In this document: positions 1-9,619 of the stretch, piece by piece
Layout of the letters: each line of letters opens with the position of its first letter
Numbering within the stretch: the first letter of the stretch is position 1
NCBI GenBank assembly: GCA_015478725.1
Contig: JADMIG010000010.1
Location: forward strand, 28,974 to 92,973
DNA length: 64,000 nucleotides
Source of the DNA: Chloroflexota bacterium
GTDB lineage: Bacteria > Chloroflexota > Limnocylindria > Limnocylindrales > CSP1-4
Reading direction: 5' to 3'
The notes under the pieces: model-generated
The model's database searches: none
Seen by the model: the letters and a program-made list of their open reading frames with translations, nothing else
What the model was told of the DNA's origin: nothing
Position numbers and translations under genes: made by a program

Positions 1-1383
1 CCGCACACCGCCGAGGCCCGCGAACGGATGCTCCGGACCATCGGCGTCCCGGACGTCGAGGCCCTCTTCGCCGACATCCCGGGCGAGCTGCGGGCAAGCG
101 CGCTCCGCCTTCCCGGGCCCGTCCCGGAGCTCGAGCTCGCGGCCCGGCTCGAGGCCCTCGCGGCGCGAAACCGGACGGATCTCGCCTCGTTCCTCGGCGC
201 GGGCGTCTACCGCCACTGGACGCCGCCGGCAGTGGATCAGCTCCTCCTCCGCGGCGAGTGGTACACGGCATACACCCCGTACCAGCCGGAGGTGAGCCAG
301 GGGACGCTCCAGTCGATCTACGAGTACGAGTCACTCCTCGCCGAGCTGACCGGCCTCGACGTCGTGTCCGCCTCGCACTATGACGGCGCTGCCGCCACGG
401 CGGAGGCGGCCCTCATGGCGTGTCGCCAGACGCGCCGCGAACGGGTCCTCGTCTCGCGCGGTGTCCATCGCCACTACCGCGAGACACTCGCGACGTACTT
501 CGGCGGTGGCGGCCTCCTTGCCGAGGAGATCCCGCTCGTCGTGGGCGGTCCGGATGCCGGCACGACGGATCTCGTCGCGCTCGAGCGCCGGCTCGCCGAT
601 GGGGACCGCCCGGTCGCCGCTGTCGTGGCGGCCCAGCCGAACGTCCTCGGCCTCCTCGAGCCGATGGCCGAGATCGGCCGGCTCGCCCACACCGCCGGCG
701 CGCTCTTCGTCGCCGTCGTGGAGCCGGTGAGCCTCGCTGTCCTCGCGCCGCCCGGGTCCTACGGCGCCGACATCGCGGCCGGCGAGGGTCAGCCGCTCGG
801 GATCGCGCCGCAGTATGGCGGGCCGTACCTCGGGATCCTCGCCACGTCGGACGCGCTCGTCCGCCAGATCCCCGGCCGCCTCGTGGGGATGACCACGGAC
901 CTCGACGGCCGGCGCGCGTTCGTCATGACCATGCGCGCTCGCGAGCAGGACATCCGCCGCGACCGGGCGGCGAGCAACATCTGCACGAACCAGGCGCTCC
1001 TCGCCCTGGCGGCGTCCATCTACCTCGCCACGATCGGGCCGCACGGGCTGCGCGACGTCGCTGCCGGCGGCGCGGCCCGCGCGACCGCCCTCGAGACCGC
1101 CCTGTCCGCAGCCGGCGCGCCACGGCTCCATCCGGGTCCGTACCTCAACGAGTTCGCGATCCGGGTCCCGGACGCGCCGGATGTCCATCGCCGGCTCCTC
1201 GACCGGGGGATCCTCGCCGGCGTCCCGCTCGCCGACCTGGAACCGGACGACGCCGACCTCGAGGACGGGCTCCTCGTCTGCGCGACAGAGGTGACGACGG
1301 AGGCGGAGATCGAGCGCTTCGCCGCTGCGCTCCGGATCGAGCTCGCCGCGGCCCGCTCCCGCGAGACGGCGGCCGTCCGATGA
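1..1383 (+). CDS. gcvPA: Glycine dehydrogenase (decarboxylating) subunit 1, 5' partial
   Basis: N-terminal half of the two-subunit P-protein of the glycine cleavage system. With GcvPB it decarboxylates glycine on pyridoxal phosphate and passes the aminomethyl group to the lipoyl H-protein. The reading frame is open from base 1: the codons before the first ATG (base 28) read PHTAEARER, which matches the conserved start region of this family (usually a few residues plus PHT), so the true start lies just left of the window. Family blocks such as LRGEWYTAYTPYQPEVSQG and YEYESLLAELTGLDV are clear. This subunit lacks the PLP lysine, as expected. The stop codon overlaps the gcvPB start (ATGA), indicating translational coupling. 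Only a handful of residues should be missing. Confidence 0.95.
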   Translation, partial: PHTAEARERMLRTIGVPDVEALFADIPGELRASALRLPGPVPELELAARLEALAARNRTDLASFLGAGVYRHWTPPAVDQLLLRGEWYTAYTPYQPEVSQGTLQSIYEYESLLAELTGLDVVSASHYDGAAATAEAALMACRQTRRERVLVSRGVHRHYRETLATYFGGGGLLAEEIPLVVGGPDAGTTDLVALERRLADGDRPVAAVVAAQPNVLGLLEPMAEIGRLAHTAGALFVAVVEPVSLAVLAPPGSYGADIAAGEGQPLGIAPQYGGPYLGILATSDALVRQIPGRLVGMTTDLDGRRAFVMTMRAREQDIRRDRAASNICTNQALLALAASIYLATIGPHGLRDVAAGGAARATALETALSAAGAPRLHPGPYLNEFAIRVPDAPDVHRRLLDRGILAGVPLADLEPDDADLEDGLLVCATEVTTEAEIERFAAALRIELAAARSRETAAVR

Positions 1384-2879
1384 GCGTCACCGGCGAGCGC
1401 CTCCAGCCGACGCTCTTCGAGCGATCCAGACCCGGGCGCGGCGGCGGGAAGATCCCGCATCCGCCGGCGGATGCCCTCGATCGGATCCCGGCGGCGGCGC
1501 GCCGAACGCGGCCACCCGCGCTCCCCGAGCTCAACGAGCCGGACGTCGTCCGCCACTACGTCAACCTCAGCCAGCTCAACTACGCGGTCGACACGGGTTT
1601 CTACCCGCTCGGGTCGTGCACCATGAAGTTCAACCCGAAGCTCAACGAGTGGGCCGCACGACTGCCCGGCTTCGCGAACCTGCACCCGCTCGTCCCGGAT
1701 GCCCTCGCCCAGGGGACGCTCGATCTCCTGTGGAGCCTCGAGGGGTCGCTCGCCGAGATCGGCGGGATGGACGCGGTGACCCTCCAGCCCGCCGCCGGTG
1801 CCCAGGGCGAGCTGACCGGGATCCTCATGATCCGGGCCTACCATCGGGCCCGCGGCGACACCGATCGCTCGGAGGTCCTCGTCCCGGATAGTTCGCACGG
1901 AACGAACCCGGCGACCGCGTCCATGGCCGGCTTCCGGACCGTGACGATCCCCTCCGCGGCGGACGGCGGCGTCGATCTCGACGCGTTCCGGGCGGCGCTC
2001 GGACCGCGGACGGCGGCGGTCATGATCACGAATCCGTCGACCCTCGGCCTCTTCGAGCGACGGATCGGTGAGCTCCTCCGGGAGGTCCACGCCGTGGGGG
2101 CCCTCGCCTACATGGACGGTGCGAACCTCAACGCGATCCTCGGCCGGTTCAAGCCAGGCGAGGCGGGATTCGACGTCATGCATTTCAACGTCCACAAGAC
2201 GTTCAGCACGCCGCATGGAGGTGGCGGTCCGGGCGCCGGTCCCGTCGGCGTGCGGGCGACGCTCGCTCCCTTCCTGCCCGGGCCCCGCGTCCTTCGCGAG
2301 GCGGACGGGACGTTCCGGCTCGAGCGGCCGGGTGAGCGACCCACGAGCATCGGCCGCCTCCGCAGCTTCGTCGGCAACACCGGCGTCCTCGTCCGGGCCT
2401 GGACGTACATCGCGGCGCATGGGGCGAGCGGCCTGCGGGAGGTGAGCGACGACGCCGTCCTCGCCGCCAACTACCTGAAGGCGCGGCTCGCGGGGGCCTA
2501 CGACATCCCGTACGACCGGCCGTGCAAGCACGAGTTCGTCGCCTCCGCGGCGACGATCAGGCGGGAGACGGGAGTCCGGACACTCGACATCGCGAAACGG
2601 CTCATCGACCACGGCTTCCATCCGCCGACGATCTACTTTCCCCTCATCACGGAGGAGGGGATGCTCATCGAGCCGACCGAGACCGAGTCGATCGAGACCC
2701 TCGACGCGTTCGCCGAGGCGCTCATCGAGATCGCCGCCGAGGCATACAAGGCGCCCGAGCTCGTGACCGGGGCCCCGCACACGGCTCCCGTCCGGCGGCT
2801 CGACGAGGCGACGGCGGCGCGCCAGCCGAACCTGCGCTGGCGACCGATGGCGGGGGCCGAGACCCCGTGCCCGGATTGA
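1380..2879 (+). CDS. gcvPB: Glycine dehydrogenase (decarboxylating) subunit 2
   Basis: C-terminal, PLP-carrying half of the glycine cleavage P-protein (499 aa, normal size). The PLP lysine lies in HFNVHKTFSTPHGGGGPG, followed by the glycine-rich loop; DTGFYPLGSCTMKFNPK and DSSHGTNPATASM are further family signatures. The ATG at 1380 overlaps the gcvPA stop; the frame is open further upstream, but that part lies inside gcvPA and looks like no known protein. With GcvPA it forms the heterotetrameric enzyme; gcvT and gcvH are not in the window and may lie to the left. A possible -35 element for the next gene overlaps the stop codon. Confidence 0.97.
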   Translation: MSVTGERLQPTLFERSRPGRGGGKIPHPPADALDRIPAAARRTRPPALPELNEPDVVRHYVNLSQLNYAVDTGFYPLGSCTMKFNPKLNEWAARLPGFANLHPLVPDALAQGTLDLLWSLEGSLAEIGGMDAVTLQPAAGAQGELTGILMIRAYHRARGDTDRSEVLVPDSSHGTNPATASMAGFRTVTIPSAADGGVDLDAFRAALGPRTAAVMITNPSTLGLFERRIGELLREVHAVGALAYMDGANLNAILGRFKPGEAGFDVMHFNVHKTFSTPHGGGGPGAGPVGVRATLAPFLPGPRVLREADGTFRLERPGERPTSIGRLRSFVGNTGVLVRAWTYIAAHGASGLREVSDDAVLAANYLKARLAGAYDIPYDRPCKHEFVASAATIRRETGVRTLDIAKRLIDHGFHPPTIYFPLITEEGMLIEPTETESIETLDAFAEALIEIAAEAYKAPELVTGAPHTAPVRRLDEATAARQPNLRWRPMAGAETPCPD

Positions 2880-2906
2880 ACCTCCCGGCCCATCCCGGCG
2901 TATCGT
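2876..2906 (+). promoter_or_regulatory. Possible promoter of the sigma/anti-sigma pair
   Basis: TTGAAC (2876-2881) and TATCGT (2901-2906) with a 19-nt spacer form a weak sigma70-like promoter at the end of gcvPB. Initiation a few bases downstream would place the 2941 start, preceded by GGAG, on a short leader and would exclude the upstream ATG at 2908. The spacer is longer than optimal, so confidence is low. Confidence 0.3.
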
Positions 2907-2940
2907 CATGCGGGGCTCGGACCGGGGTCGCGGAGTCGGG

Positions 2941-3585
2941 ATGACGACGACGGACGAACCGCTGGCGGCGACGCGCGACGAGTCGATGGTGGCGGACGAC
3001 CGCGAGCTGGTCCGCCGGATGCAGGGGGACGACCTGGACGCGTTCGAGGCACTGTTCCGCCGTCACCGCCTGGCCATCCTGCGGACGGCGTACGGACTCA
3101 CCGGCGACCGGCTCGCCGCCGAGGAGGTCCTCCAGGACACCTTCGCGCGAGCGTATCTGCGCCGCTCGATCCTCCGGGCGGACGTGTCGCCCGCGCCGTG
3201 GCTCCACCGCGTCGCGATGAACCTCTGCTACTCGCGGCTCGGTCGCCGGCGCCTGATCTCGGGACCGATCGAGGAGGCCGAGGCGCGACCGTCCCGCGAC
3301 GATCTCGGGCAGCCTGCCGAGCGAGCCGAACAGGCCGAGCTCCGGCGGATCGTCCGTGAGGGCGTCGCCGCACTTCCCGAGAAGCAACAGCGCGTCGTGG
3401 TCCTCTACTACCTTCAGGGCCTGTCGCTGCGGGAGACGGCGGTCGCGCTCGACCTGCGTCTCGGCACCGTGAAGTCGAGACTCCACTACGCCCTCCGGAG
3501 CCTACGCTCGCGACTCGAGCAGGACGATCGCTTCGGCGGCGCGTACGGTCCGACCGGCGAGCCGGTCCGGGAGGTCGGACGATGA
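2941..3585 (+). CDS. ECF-type RNA polymerase sigma factor
   Basis: Group IV (extracytoplasmic function) sigma factor, 214 aa from ATG 2941. Region 2 is around DLDAFEALFRRHRLAILRTA and EEVLQDTFARAY; region 4 with its helix-turn-helix is ALPEKQQRVVVLYYLQGLSL followed by GTVKSRLHYALRSLRSRL. An ATG at 2908 would add 11 Arg/Gly-rich residues; 2941 is preferred because GGAG (2932-2935) precedes it and the extra residues look non-coding. The gene overlaps the downstream anti-sigma gene by 4 bp (ATGA), the usual arrangement for a sigma factor and its membrane inhibitor. Target genes are unknown. The nearest downstream operon encodes a peptide transporter, but its promoter looks like an ordinary sigma70 one. 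Confidence 0.92.
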   Translation: MTTTDEPLAATRDESMVADDRELVRRMQGDDLDAFEALFRRHRLAILRTAYGLTGDRLAAEEVLQDTFARAYLRRSILRADVSPAPWLHRVAMNLCYSRLGRRRLISGPIEEAEARPSRDDLGQPAERAEQAELRRIVREGVAALPEKQQRVVVLYYLQGLSLRETAVALDLRLGTVKSRLHYALRSLRSRLEQDDRFGGAYGPTGEPVREVGR

Positions 3586-4178
3586 TCGGACCGCGAGACG
3601 CCTGTTCCCGGCATCGAGCGGCCCTCGAGGCGTTCGTCGAGCGTCGCGAGATCGACTCCTCGACCGGCGCCGCGCTCGCCCACCTCGCGACGTGCCGCCG
3701 CTGCGATGCCGAGCTCGCGGCGTTCGCCCTGACGGCGACGGCGCTCAGGCGGCTCGCCGCGGACGCCGCGGCCGGGTCGCGGTCGAGGCCGTCGACCGCT
3801 GCCGGCGACGGGTCCATCGGTTGGCCCGAGCTGCGGGCGCAGATCGAGCGAGGTCGGGAGCCCCGCTGGCGGTGGCGGAGTCAGCTCGGCGGCGCCGTCG
3901 CGGCCATCGGGCTGGTCGCGGCCCTCATCGGCCCGGCATCGATCCTGTCCGTCGCCCAGCCGTCGCTCGACGAGGCGGGCGCGGTGGCGGTCGCGAGCGC
4001 GGACGCCGGGCGCCATGACGCAGCGGTCGAAGCCGCCTGGATCCGCCAGAACATCAGGGTAGGAAAGGAGGCCGCGATCGACGGGGCCGCCCCCGCGCCG
4101 CGCCCGAACGCGGCGGTCTTCGGACCGGAGGCGCGCCCGCTGCCGCCGCCCGCGCCGATCGGGCCGGTCGCCCGCTGA
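3582..4178 (+). CDS. Membrane anti-sigma factor with ZAS-like zinc motif
   Basis: 198-aa single-pass membrane protein translationally coupled to the ECF sigma gene. The N-terminal cytoplasmic part holds an HxxxCxxC motif (H34, C38, C41 in HLATCRRC) with a further Cys/His near residues 8-11, the hallmark of zinc-associated anti-sigma domains that clamp sigma regions 2 and 4. One hydrophobic segment lies at about residues 101-124, followed by an exported Ala/Pro-rich tail of roughly 70 residues with no domain I recognise. The assignment rests on the motif, topology and gene order; the tail presumably senses the signal or is cleaved by proteases, which is inference. Confidence 0.8.
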   Translation: MIGPRDACSRHRAALEAFVERREIDSSTGAALAHLATCRRCDAELAAFALTATALRRLAADAAAGSRSRPSTAAGDGSIGWPELRAQIERGREPRWRWRSQLGGAVAAIGLVAALIGPASILSVAQPSLDEAGAVAVASADAGRHDAAVEAAWIRQNIRVGKEAAIDGAAPAPRPNAAVFGPEARPLPPPAPIGPVAR

Positions 4179-4240
4179 TGCCGCGCCAGCGGTTCGGCGA
4201 CGGACCCGGTGACACCGCCCGGCGGGGTCCCGTCGGAAAG

Positions 4241-4269
4241 TTGACACGCCTCTGACGCGTCCGCATAGT
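4241..4269 (+). promoter_or_regulatory. Sigma70 promoter of the first peptide-transporter operon
   Basis: Perfect -35 TTGACA (4241-4246), 17-nt spacer, -10 CATAGT (4264-4269, 4/6 match). It sits in the 278-nt gap between the anti-sigma gene and the binding-protein gene and would give a leader of about 180 nt before the ATG at 4457. I see no recognisable riboswitch in that leader. Confidence 0.65.
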
Positions 4270-4456
4270 ACCGCCAGCGTAGTGACCGCCGTGCATCGTG
4301 CCACGTCGCTCGCCCCCCCCGATCGTCCGTGTCGGCGACGGTCCCGCCCAAAGCGGGACCGTCGGGAATGATCGCAGGAGCGCCGCGACCCGCCGATGCA
4401 GCGCGGTTGTCATCAGTGGGAGTGACAGGGTAGGAAACCCGTTGGGAGGATCTTGC

Positions 4457-6295
4457 ATGCACAAGCGTCTATTCGGGCTGCTCGCGAGCGCGGGAATCGT
4501 GTTCGCGGCCTGCTCCGGCAGTGCGACCCCGTCGCCGTCGGCGAGCAGCGCTCCGTCGGCCGCGCCCGCGACCGCATCCACCGCGCCGACCCCCGTGCCG
4601 ACGGCGCCGCCGATCGACCTCGGCAAGACGGACTACTTCACGAAGGTGACGCCGGCCGCCCACACGGGCGGGGTCCTCGTCATGGCCGAGTGGCAGACGG
4701 TCTCGACGTTCAACCCGTACTACGCCCAGGCGAACGCCGACGTCGAGGCCCAGGCCCCCTCGTTCGACTCGCTCCTCACCGTCGGCTACGACCTCAGCTA
4801 CATCCCGGACATGGCGACGGGCATCCCGACCGTGGCCAACGGGGGCGTCGTCCTCAACGGGGCCGGCATGGACGTCACGTGGACGCTCAAGACCGGGATG
4901 AAGTGGTCGGACGGCCAGCCGATCACGTGCGACGACCTCACCGCCACCTGGCAATGGGTCATGGACAAGGCGAACACCGGCCTCTCCGCCGGGACGACCG
5001 GCTGGGACCAGATCACCGGCATCGATGGTGGCACCGGCACGACGTGCGTCATGCACTTCAAGAGCACGTACAGCGCGTACCTCCTCCTCTACACCGCCGT
5101 CCTGCCGAAGCACTACATCACGACGGTCGCGGTGAAGGACGCCCCGAAGAAGCTCTATCCGCTCATCGCCCCCAAGACCGCCGTCTTCAGCGGGCCGTAC
5201 ATCCCGACGGACATCAAGCCGGACGCGCAGATCACCTACGCCCCGAACCCGAACTGGCAGACCATCGGCTACGGCGCCGACACCTCCAAGAACCACGCGC
5301 CGTACCTCGACAAGCTCATCTTCCAGTACTTCGGTGACTCGCCGGGAATGATCGCGGCCTTCCGCAACGGCTCGATCGACCTCGCGATGGACCTCTCGGA
5401 CTCGGACATCGACTCGGTCAAGGACATCCCGGCGAGCCAGCAGCTCATCCAGGATGCTCTGTTCAGCGAGCTGAACGCGTTCAACCACGCGAGCTTCGCG
5501 AAGAAGTTCGGCGCGGACGCCGACGCGATCATCCGGTCGCTCATGGAGGCGACGAACGTCGACGCCATCATCGCCGGACCGATGGGTGGCTCCGTCACCC
5601 GTTCGTGCGAGAGCATCGCCTCACCGCTCGTCTGGTTCTACAAGAAGGTGGCCTGCATCCAGCAGAACCCGCAGGATGCTGCCGCCAAGCTCGACGCCCT
5701 CGGCTGGGCCGTTGACCCGAGCAGCGGCATCCGGACCAAGAACGGCGTCAAGCTCGTCGTCGACTACTGCACGACGAACCGGCCATACCGCGCCGACGCG
5801 ATCACGCTCATCAGCTCGCAGCTGAAGGCGATCGGCATCCAGGCCAACGTCCTCGTCAAGCCGGCCGTGCCCGACGTGTTCGGCGGCTGGAACGATGTCC
5901 CGGCCGACGCGAAGTGCAACCTCGTCCACGGCAACTTTGACGTGGCGATGTTCGGCTACGTCAGCAGCCCGGACCCGACGGCGGGCTACAACGTGTATAC
6001 GACCCAGGGGATCCCGGACGCCGCGCCGCACAACGGCCAGAACGTTACGCGGACCTCCATCCCCGCCCTCGACGCCGCCTACCAGATCGTCAACACGTCG
6101 CTCGATCCGCAGAAGATCCGCGACGCCATGGGGACGATCCAGGACATCTACGCGTCCGATCAGAACACGTTCGAGCTGCCGCTCTTCAACCACCGGAACC
6201 TCTGGCTCGTCGGCTCGAGGGTCCACAACTTCTTCGGCAACCCGTCCAACACGACCGGTAACTGGAATGCCGGTGACTGGTGGGTCAGCCAGTAG
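4457..6295 (+). CDS. Peptide ABC transporter substrate-binding lipoprotein (family 5)
   Basis: Extracellular solute-binding protein of the Dpp/Opp/nickel family (SBP family 5), 612 aa. It starts with a lipoprotein signal: MHKRLF, a hydrophobic stretch, then the lipobox FAAC with lipidated Cys19, followed by a Ser/Thr/Pro/Ala linker of about 40 residues. Family features include GGVLVMAEWQTVSTFNPYY near the mature start and the KWSDGQPITCDDL region. The ATG at 4457 is chosen because GGGAGGA (4444-4450) lies 6 nt upstream and because it makes the signal peptide N-terminal; the open frame to the left has neither. First gene of an operon with two permeases and two ATPases. Substrate (di- or oligopeptide) cannot be told from sequence alone. 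Confidence 0.9.
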   Translation: MHKRLFGLLASAGIVFAACSGSATPSPSASSAPSAAPATASTAPTPVPTAPPIDLGKTDYFTKVTPAAHTGGVLVMAEWQTVSTFNPYYAQANADVEAQAPSFDSLLTVGYDLSYIPDMATGIPTVANGGVVLNGAGMDVTWTLKTGMKWSDGQPITCDDLTATWQWVMDKANTGLSAGTTGWDQITGIDGGTGTTCVMHFKSTYSAYLLLYTAVLPKHYITTVAVKDAPKKLYPLIAPKTAVFSGPYIPTDIKPDAQITYAPNPNWQTIGYGADTSKNHAPYLDKLIFQYFGDSPGMIAAFRNGSIDLAMDLSDSDIDSVKDIPASQQLIQDALFSELNAFNHASFAKKFGADADAIIRSLMEATNVDAIIAGPMGGSVTRSCESIASPLVWFYKKVACIQQNPQDAAAKLDALGWAVDPSSGIRTKNGVKLVVDYCTTNRPYRADAITLISSQLKAIGIQANVLVKPAVPDVFGGWNDVPADAKCNLVHGNFDVAMFGYVSSPDPTAGYNVYTTQGIPDAAPHNGQNVTRTSIPALDAAYQIVNTSLDPQKIRDAMGTIQDIYASDQNTFELPLFNHRNLWLVGSRVHNFFGNPSNTTGNWNAGDWWVSQ

Positions 6296-6319
6296 ACCGA
6301 CCCCGTCGGTAGGTACTGG

Positions 6320-6352
6320 GGGCTGCGGCGCCGCTCGTCGGCGCCGCAGCCC
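6320..6352 (+). terminator. Intra-operon hairpin after the first binding-protein gene
   Basis: Perfect 13-bp inverted repeat: GGGCTGCGGCGCC (6320-6332), 7-nt loop, GGCGCCGCAGCCC (6340-6352), then only TT. It lies 24 nt after the binding-protein stop and 23 nt before the permease start. Without a U-tract it may act as a partial terminator or a 3'-end mRNA stabiliser, giving more binding protein than permease. Confidence 0.7.
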
Positions 6353-6375
6353 TTCCCACATCGGGACCGAGGACC

Positions 6376-7479
6376 ATGGGCAAGTACATCCTGCGGCGGC
6401 TCATCCAGACGATCCCCGTCCTCATCGGCATCTCCCTCGTCACGTACGGCATCCTCCGCATCGCGCCGGGTGGCCCGACGTCCCGCTTCGCCCAGAATCC
6501 CCGCATCACGCAGGCCCAGATCGACGCCTTCAAGCACCGCTGGGGCCTCGACGATCCGATCCCCATCGCGTATCTCAAGTGGCTCGGTGTGCTCGGCGAT
6601 CAGCCGCCGCTCATCAACGCCCTGCCCGGCGGCACGCTCAACATCGCGGGCCTCTCGATCACCCTGCCGGGCGGCGACAACGGGATCCTTCACGGTGACT
6701 TCGGCTTCAGCGTCGCGGACGGGCGCCCGGTCACCGCGGTCATCGCGGACCGGTTGTGGCCGACCGTCATCCTCGCCGGGACGGCCTACGTGATCTGGGT
6801 CCTCCTCGCCCTCATCCTCGGCGTCTACGCGGCCGTCCGGCGGTACAGCTTCTTCGACTCGGCGCTGACGATCTTCAACTACATCGGGTACTCGCTGCCG
6901 ACCTTCTGGCTCGGCCTCATCCTCATCACGTTGTTCAGCCAGGGCACGCCGTTCAAATGGTTCCCTGCCGGCGGCATGTGGGACCCGCGGACCGTGCCGA
7001 TCTTCGGGACCTCGGACTACTGGGCGTTCTTCGGCCAGAAGCCGTTCGCCGCGCTGGGCGACCTCGCCTACCACCTCGCGCTGCCGGTGTTCACGCTCGT
7101 GATCGTCAACATCGCCTTCGACTCGCGGTTCATCCGGGCGAGCATGCTCGACGCGCTCAACCAGGATTTCGTGCGGACCGCCCGGGCGAAGGGTGTCACG
7201 GAACGGCGGGTCATCTTCCGCCACGCGCTGCGGAACGCGCTCCTGCCGGTCGTCACGAACATCGGGCTGGAGATCCCGTTCCTCTTCACCGGCGCCATCG
7301 TCACCGAGACGATCTTCAGCTGGCCGGGGATGGGTCGACAGTTCATCGAGGCGGTCGGCCACTTCGACTACCCGGTGCTCATGGGCATCCTCATCGTGAC
7401 CGCGGTCATCGTCGTCGGGGCGAACCTCGTGGCGGACATCGCGTACGCGATCGTCGACCCGCGCGTCCAGTACGACTGA
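6376..7479 (+). CDS. Peptide ABC transporter permease, DppB/OppB type
   Basis: First inner-membrane permease of the transporter (367 aa). It opens with the typical MGKYILRRLIQTIPVLIGISLVTY first helix. The cytoplasmic EAA-like coupling loop is near RTARAKGVTERRVIFRHALRN, and the C-terminal GAIVTETIFSWPGMGRQ block is highly conserved in DppB/GsiC proteins. A longer loop (residues roughly 40-110, including Gly-rich GGDNGILHGDFGFS) follows the first helix as usual. ATG 6376 follows GAGGA closely. It pairs with the next gene product to form the channel for the substrate delivered by the upstream lipoprotein. Confidence 0.95.
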   Translation: MGKYILRRLIQTIPVLIGISLVTYGILRIAPGGPTSRFAQNPRITQAQIDAFKHRWGLDDPIPIAYLKWLGVLGDQPPLINALPGGTLNIAGLSITLPGGDNGILHGDFGFSVADGRPVTAVIADRLWPTVILAGTAYVIWVLLALILGVYAAVRRYSFFDSALTIFNYIGYSLPTFWLGLILITLFSQGTPFKWFPAGGMWDPRTVPIFGTSDYWAFFGQKPFAALGDLAYHLALPVFTLVIVNIAFDSRFIRASMLDALNQDFVRTARAKGVTERRVIFRHALRNALLPVVTNIGLEIPFLFTGAIVTETIFSWPGMGRQFIEAVGHFDYPVLMGILIVTAVIVVGANLVADIAYAIVDPRVQYD

Positions 7480-7489
7480 GGAGCGATCC

Positions 7490-8464
7490 GTGGATCCCGC
7501 CCTGTCCGTGATCCCGGCTCCCGGTGCCGGGACATCGCCGAGCCCGACGCCGGGCGAGGACTACGAGGTCAACCTCGTCTCCCTCAACCAGTGGCAGATC
7601 GCCTGGCGGCGCTTCAAGCGCCACCGGCTCGCCGTCTTCGGCGCGGTCCTGTTCCTTTCGATCTGCGTCATCGCGATCGTGGGTCCGTTCATCCTCCCGT
7701 ACGACTTCCAGAAGATTCCGACCCCGCAGCTCAAGTGCGCCGGGACGGAGATCAAGGCGACGTACGGCTGTCCGCCGTCGCTCGACCATCTCATGGGCAC
7801 CACCGCCCGTCTCCAGCGCGACGTCCTCACCCTCGTCGTGAACGGAGCCCGCATCTCGCTCGCGATCGGTGTCGGCGCCTCCGTCTTCTCGGCGATCATC
7901 GGGGCCATCGTCGGCGGGATCGCCGGGTACTTCGGCGGCTGGATCGACAACCTCCTCATGCGGATCGTCGACGTCCTCCTCAGCCTGCCGCTCCTCTTCG
8001 TCATCCTCGTCGTCGCGAAGTTCATCGGCTCGGGGAACTGGGTCATCATCCTCGTCGTCTTCGCCGCCTTCGGCTGGCCGGGCATCGCGAGGCTCGTTCG
8101 GAGTCTCTTCCTGTCGCTCCGGGGCGAGGTGTTCGTGGAGGCCGCCCGCGCCGTCGGTGTGAGCAACCTGCGGATCATCTTCCGCCATATCCTCCCCAAC
8201 GCCGTGAGCCCGATCATCGTTGCCACGACCCTCTCGGTGGCCGGCGTCATCGTCGGCGAGGCGTTCGTCAGCTACCTCGGCTTCGGTGTCGATATCACCC
8301 AGCCGACGTGGGGGAACGCCCTCTCGGACTCGCAGAGCTCGATCATCAACGGCGACTGGTGGTGGCCGTTCTTCCCGGGCATGGCGATCGTGCTCACGGT
8401 CCTCGGCATCAACTTCATGGGCGACGGTCTCCGCGACGCCCTCGACCCGAAGTCCCGGGTGTGA
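7490..8464 (+). CDS. Peptide ABC transporter permease, DppC/OppC type
   Basis: Second permease (324 aa), starting at GTG 7490 with an excellent ribosome-binding site GAGGAG (7478-7483) 6 nt upstream that overlaps the previous stop. The N-terminal extension of about 35 residues is followed by [18 protein letters not shown], the usual OppC_N element. The coupling loop is around [20 protein letters not shown], and the C-terminus carries FVSYLGFGV and the conserved [16 protein letters not shown]. Heterodimer partner of the preceding DppB-type protein. Confidence 0.95.
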   Translation: MDPALSVIPAPGAGTSPSPTPGEDYEVNLVSLNQWQIAWRRFKRHRLAVFGAVLFLSICVIAIVGPFILPYDFQKIPTPQLKCAGTEIKATYGCPPSLDHLMGTTARLQRDVLTLVVNGARISLAIGVGASVFSAIIGAIVGGIAGYFGGWIDNLLMRIVDVLLSLPLLFVILVVAKFIGSGNWVIILVVFAAFGWPGIARLVRSLFLSLRGEVFVEAARAVGVSNLRIIFRHILPNAVSPIIVATTLSVAGVIVGEAFVSYLGFGVDITQPTWGNALSDSQSSIINGDWWWPFFPGMAIVLTVLGINFMGDGLRDALDPKSRV

Positions 8465-8505
8465 CCGGCACGGGTGGGTCGATCGGCATGCGCGATGGGG
8501 AGACC

Positions 8506-9579
8506 ATGAGCGATCCGGTGGGATCGGCGGCTGTCGGCCGCGATCCGAACCTGCTCCTCGACGTCCGGAACCTGCGGACCTATTTCCACGTGATGGACGG
8601 CACGGTGAAGGCCGTCGACGGCGTGGACTTCCGGCTCGGCCGCGGCGAGACGCTCGGCATCGTCGGCGAGTCGGGCTGCGGAAAGAGCGTCACCGCCCAC
8701 ACGATCATGCGTCTCATCGAGATGCCACCCGGCGAGATCGTCGACGGCGAGATCTGGTTCGACGGCCGCGACCTGCTCGAGCTGCCGATGGACGAGATGC
8801 GCAAGGTCCGCGGCAACGACATCGCGATGATCTTCCAGGAACCGATGACGAGCCTCAACCCGGTCTTCACGGTCGGCGACCAGATCTCGGAGGCCGTGAA
8901 GCTCCACCAGCGGGTGAGCCGCAAGGAGGCGTGGGATCGCGCGGTCGACTCGCTGCGGCTCGTCGGCGTTTCCGCCCCCGAGCGGCGGGCGAAACAGTAC
9001 CCGCACGAGATGTCCGGCGGGATGCGGCAGCGGGTCATGATCGCGATGGCGCTGTCGTGCAACCCGAAGCTGCTCATCGCGGACGAGCCCACGACCGCCC
9101 TCGATGTGACGATCCAGGCCCAGATCCTCGAGCTCATCAAGAAGCTCCAGGAGGACACCGGGACCGCGCTCCTCCTCATCACCCACGACCTCGCCGTGGT
9201 GGCGGAGACGGTCCAGCACATCGCTGTCATGTACGCCGGCCGGGTGGTCGAGACCGGGACCGTGGAGGAGGTCCTGCTCCACCCGAAGCACCCGTACACG
9301 CAGGGGCTCCTCAACTCGATCCCTGGCGAGAAGAAGCGCGGCAGGGAGCTGACGGCGATCAGCGGGGTCGTGCCGAACCCGTTCCGGATGCCGCCGGGAT
9401 GCAAGTTCCAGCCGCGCTGCCCATACGCCTGGGAGCGCTGCGCGACCGAGCCGGAGCTCATCCAGGTCGGCGGACCGGATCGCCGGGCCCGCTGCTGGAT
9501 CCAGGCCCCGGAGGAGATGGAACGCCGTCGAGCGTACGAGGTGGCGGCCGCCGCGACGGTGAACGATGTCGTCGGTTGA
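8506..9579 (+). CDS. Peptide ABC transporter ATPase, DppD/OppD type
   Basis: ATP-binding subunit energising the transporter. Walker [10 protein letters not shown]-loop [11 protein letters not shown], signature [15 protein letters not shown], Walker [13 protein letters not shown] and H-loop LITHDLAVV are all intact. The C-terminal extension has the oligopeptide-transporter motif [17 protein letters not shown], a cysteine cluster typical of this subfamily. Start is uncertain: GTG 8461 overlaps the previous stop (GTGA), but ATG 8506 has GGGG just upstream and still leaves the complete nucleotide-binding domain, so I use it; the difference is 15 residues. Confidence 0.93.
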   Translation: MSDPVGSAAVGRDPNLLLDVRNLRTYFHVMDGTVKAVDGVDFRLGRGETLGIVGESGCGKSVTAHTIMRLIEMPPGEIVDGEIWFDGRDLLELPMDEMRKVRGNDIAMIFQEPMTSLNPVFTVGDQISEAVKLHQRVSRKEAWDRAVDSLRLVGVSAPERRAKQYPHEMSGGMRQRVMIAMALSCNPKLLIADEPTTALDVTIQAQILELIKKLQEDTGTALLLITHDLAVVAETVQHIAVMYAGRVVETGTVEEVLLHPKHPYTQGLLNSIPGEKKRGRELTAISGVVPNPFRMPPGCKFQPRCPYAWERCATEPELIQVGGPDRRARCWIQAPEEMERRRAYEVAAAATVNDVVG

Positions 9580-9619
9580 CGTGGGTGGCACCGGTGACCG
9601 CACGCTGCAGGGAGCGAGC

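Noticed and set aside
1020..2909. A 629-codon minus-strand open frame opposite gcvPA/gcvPB
   Set aside because: Mirror of a well-conserved enzyme; no protein family features.
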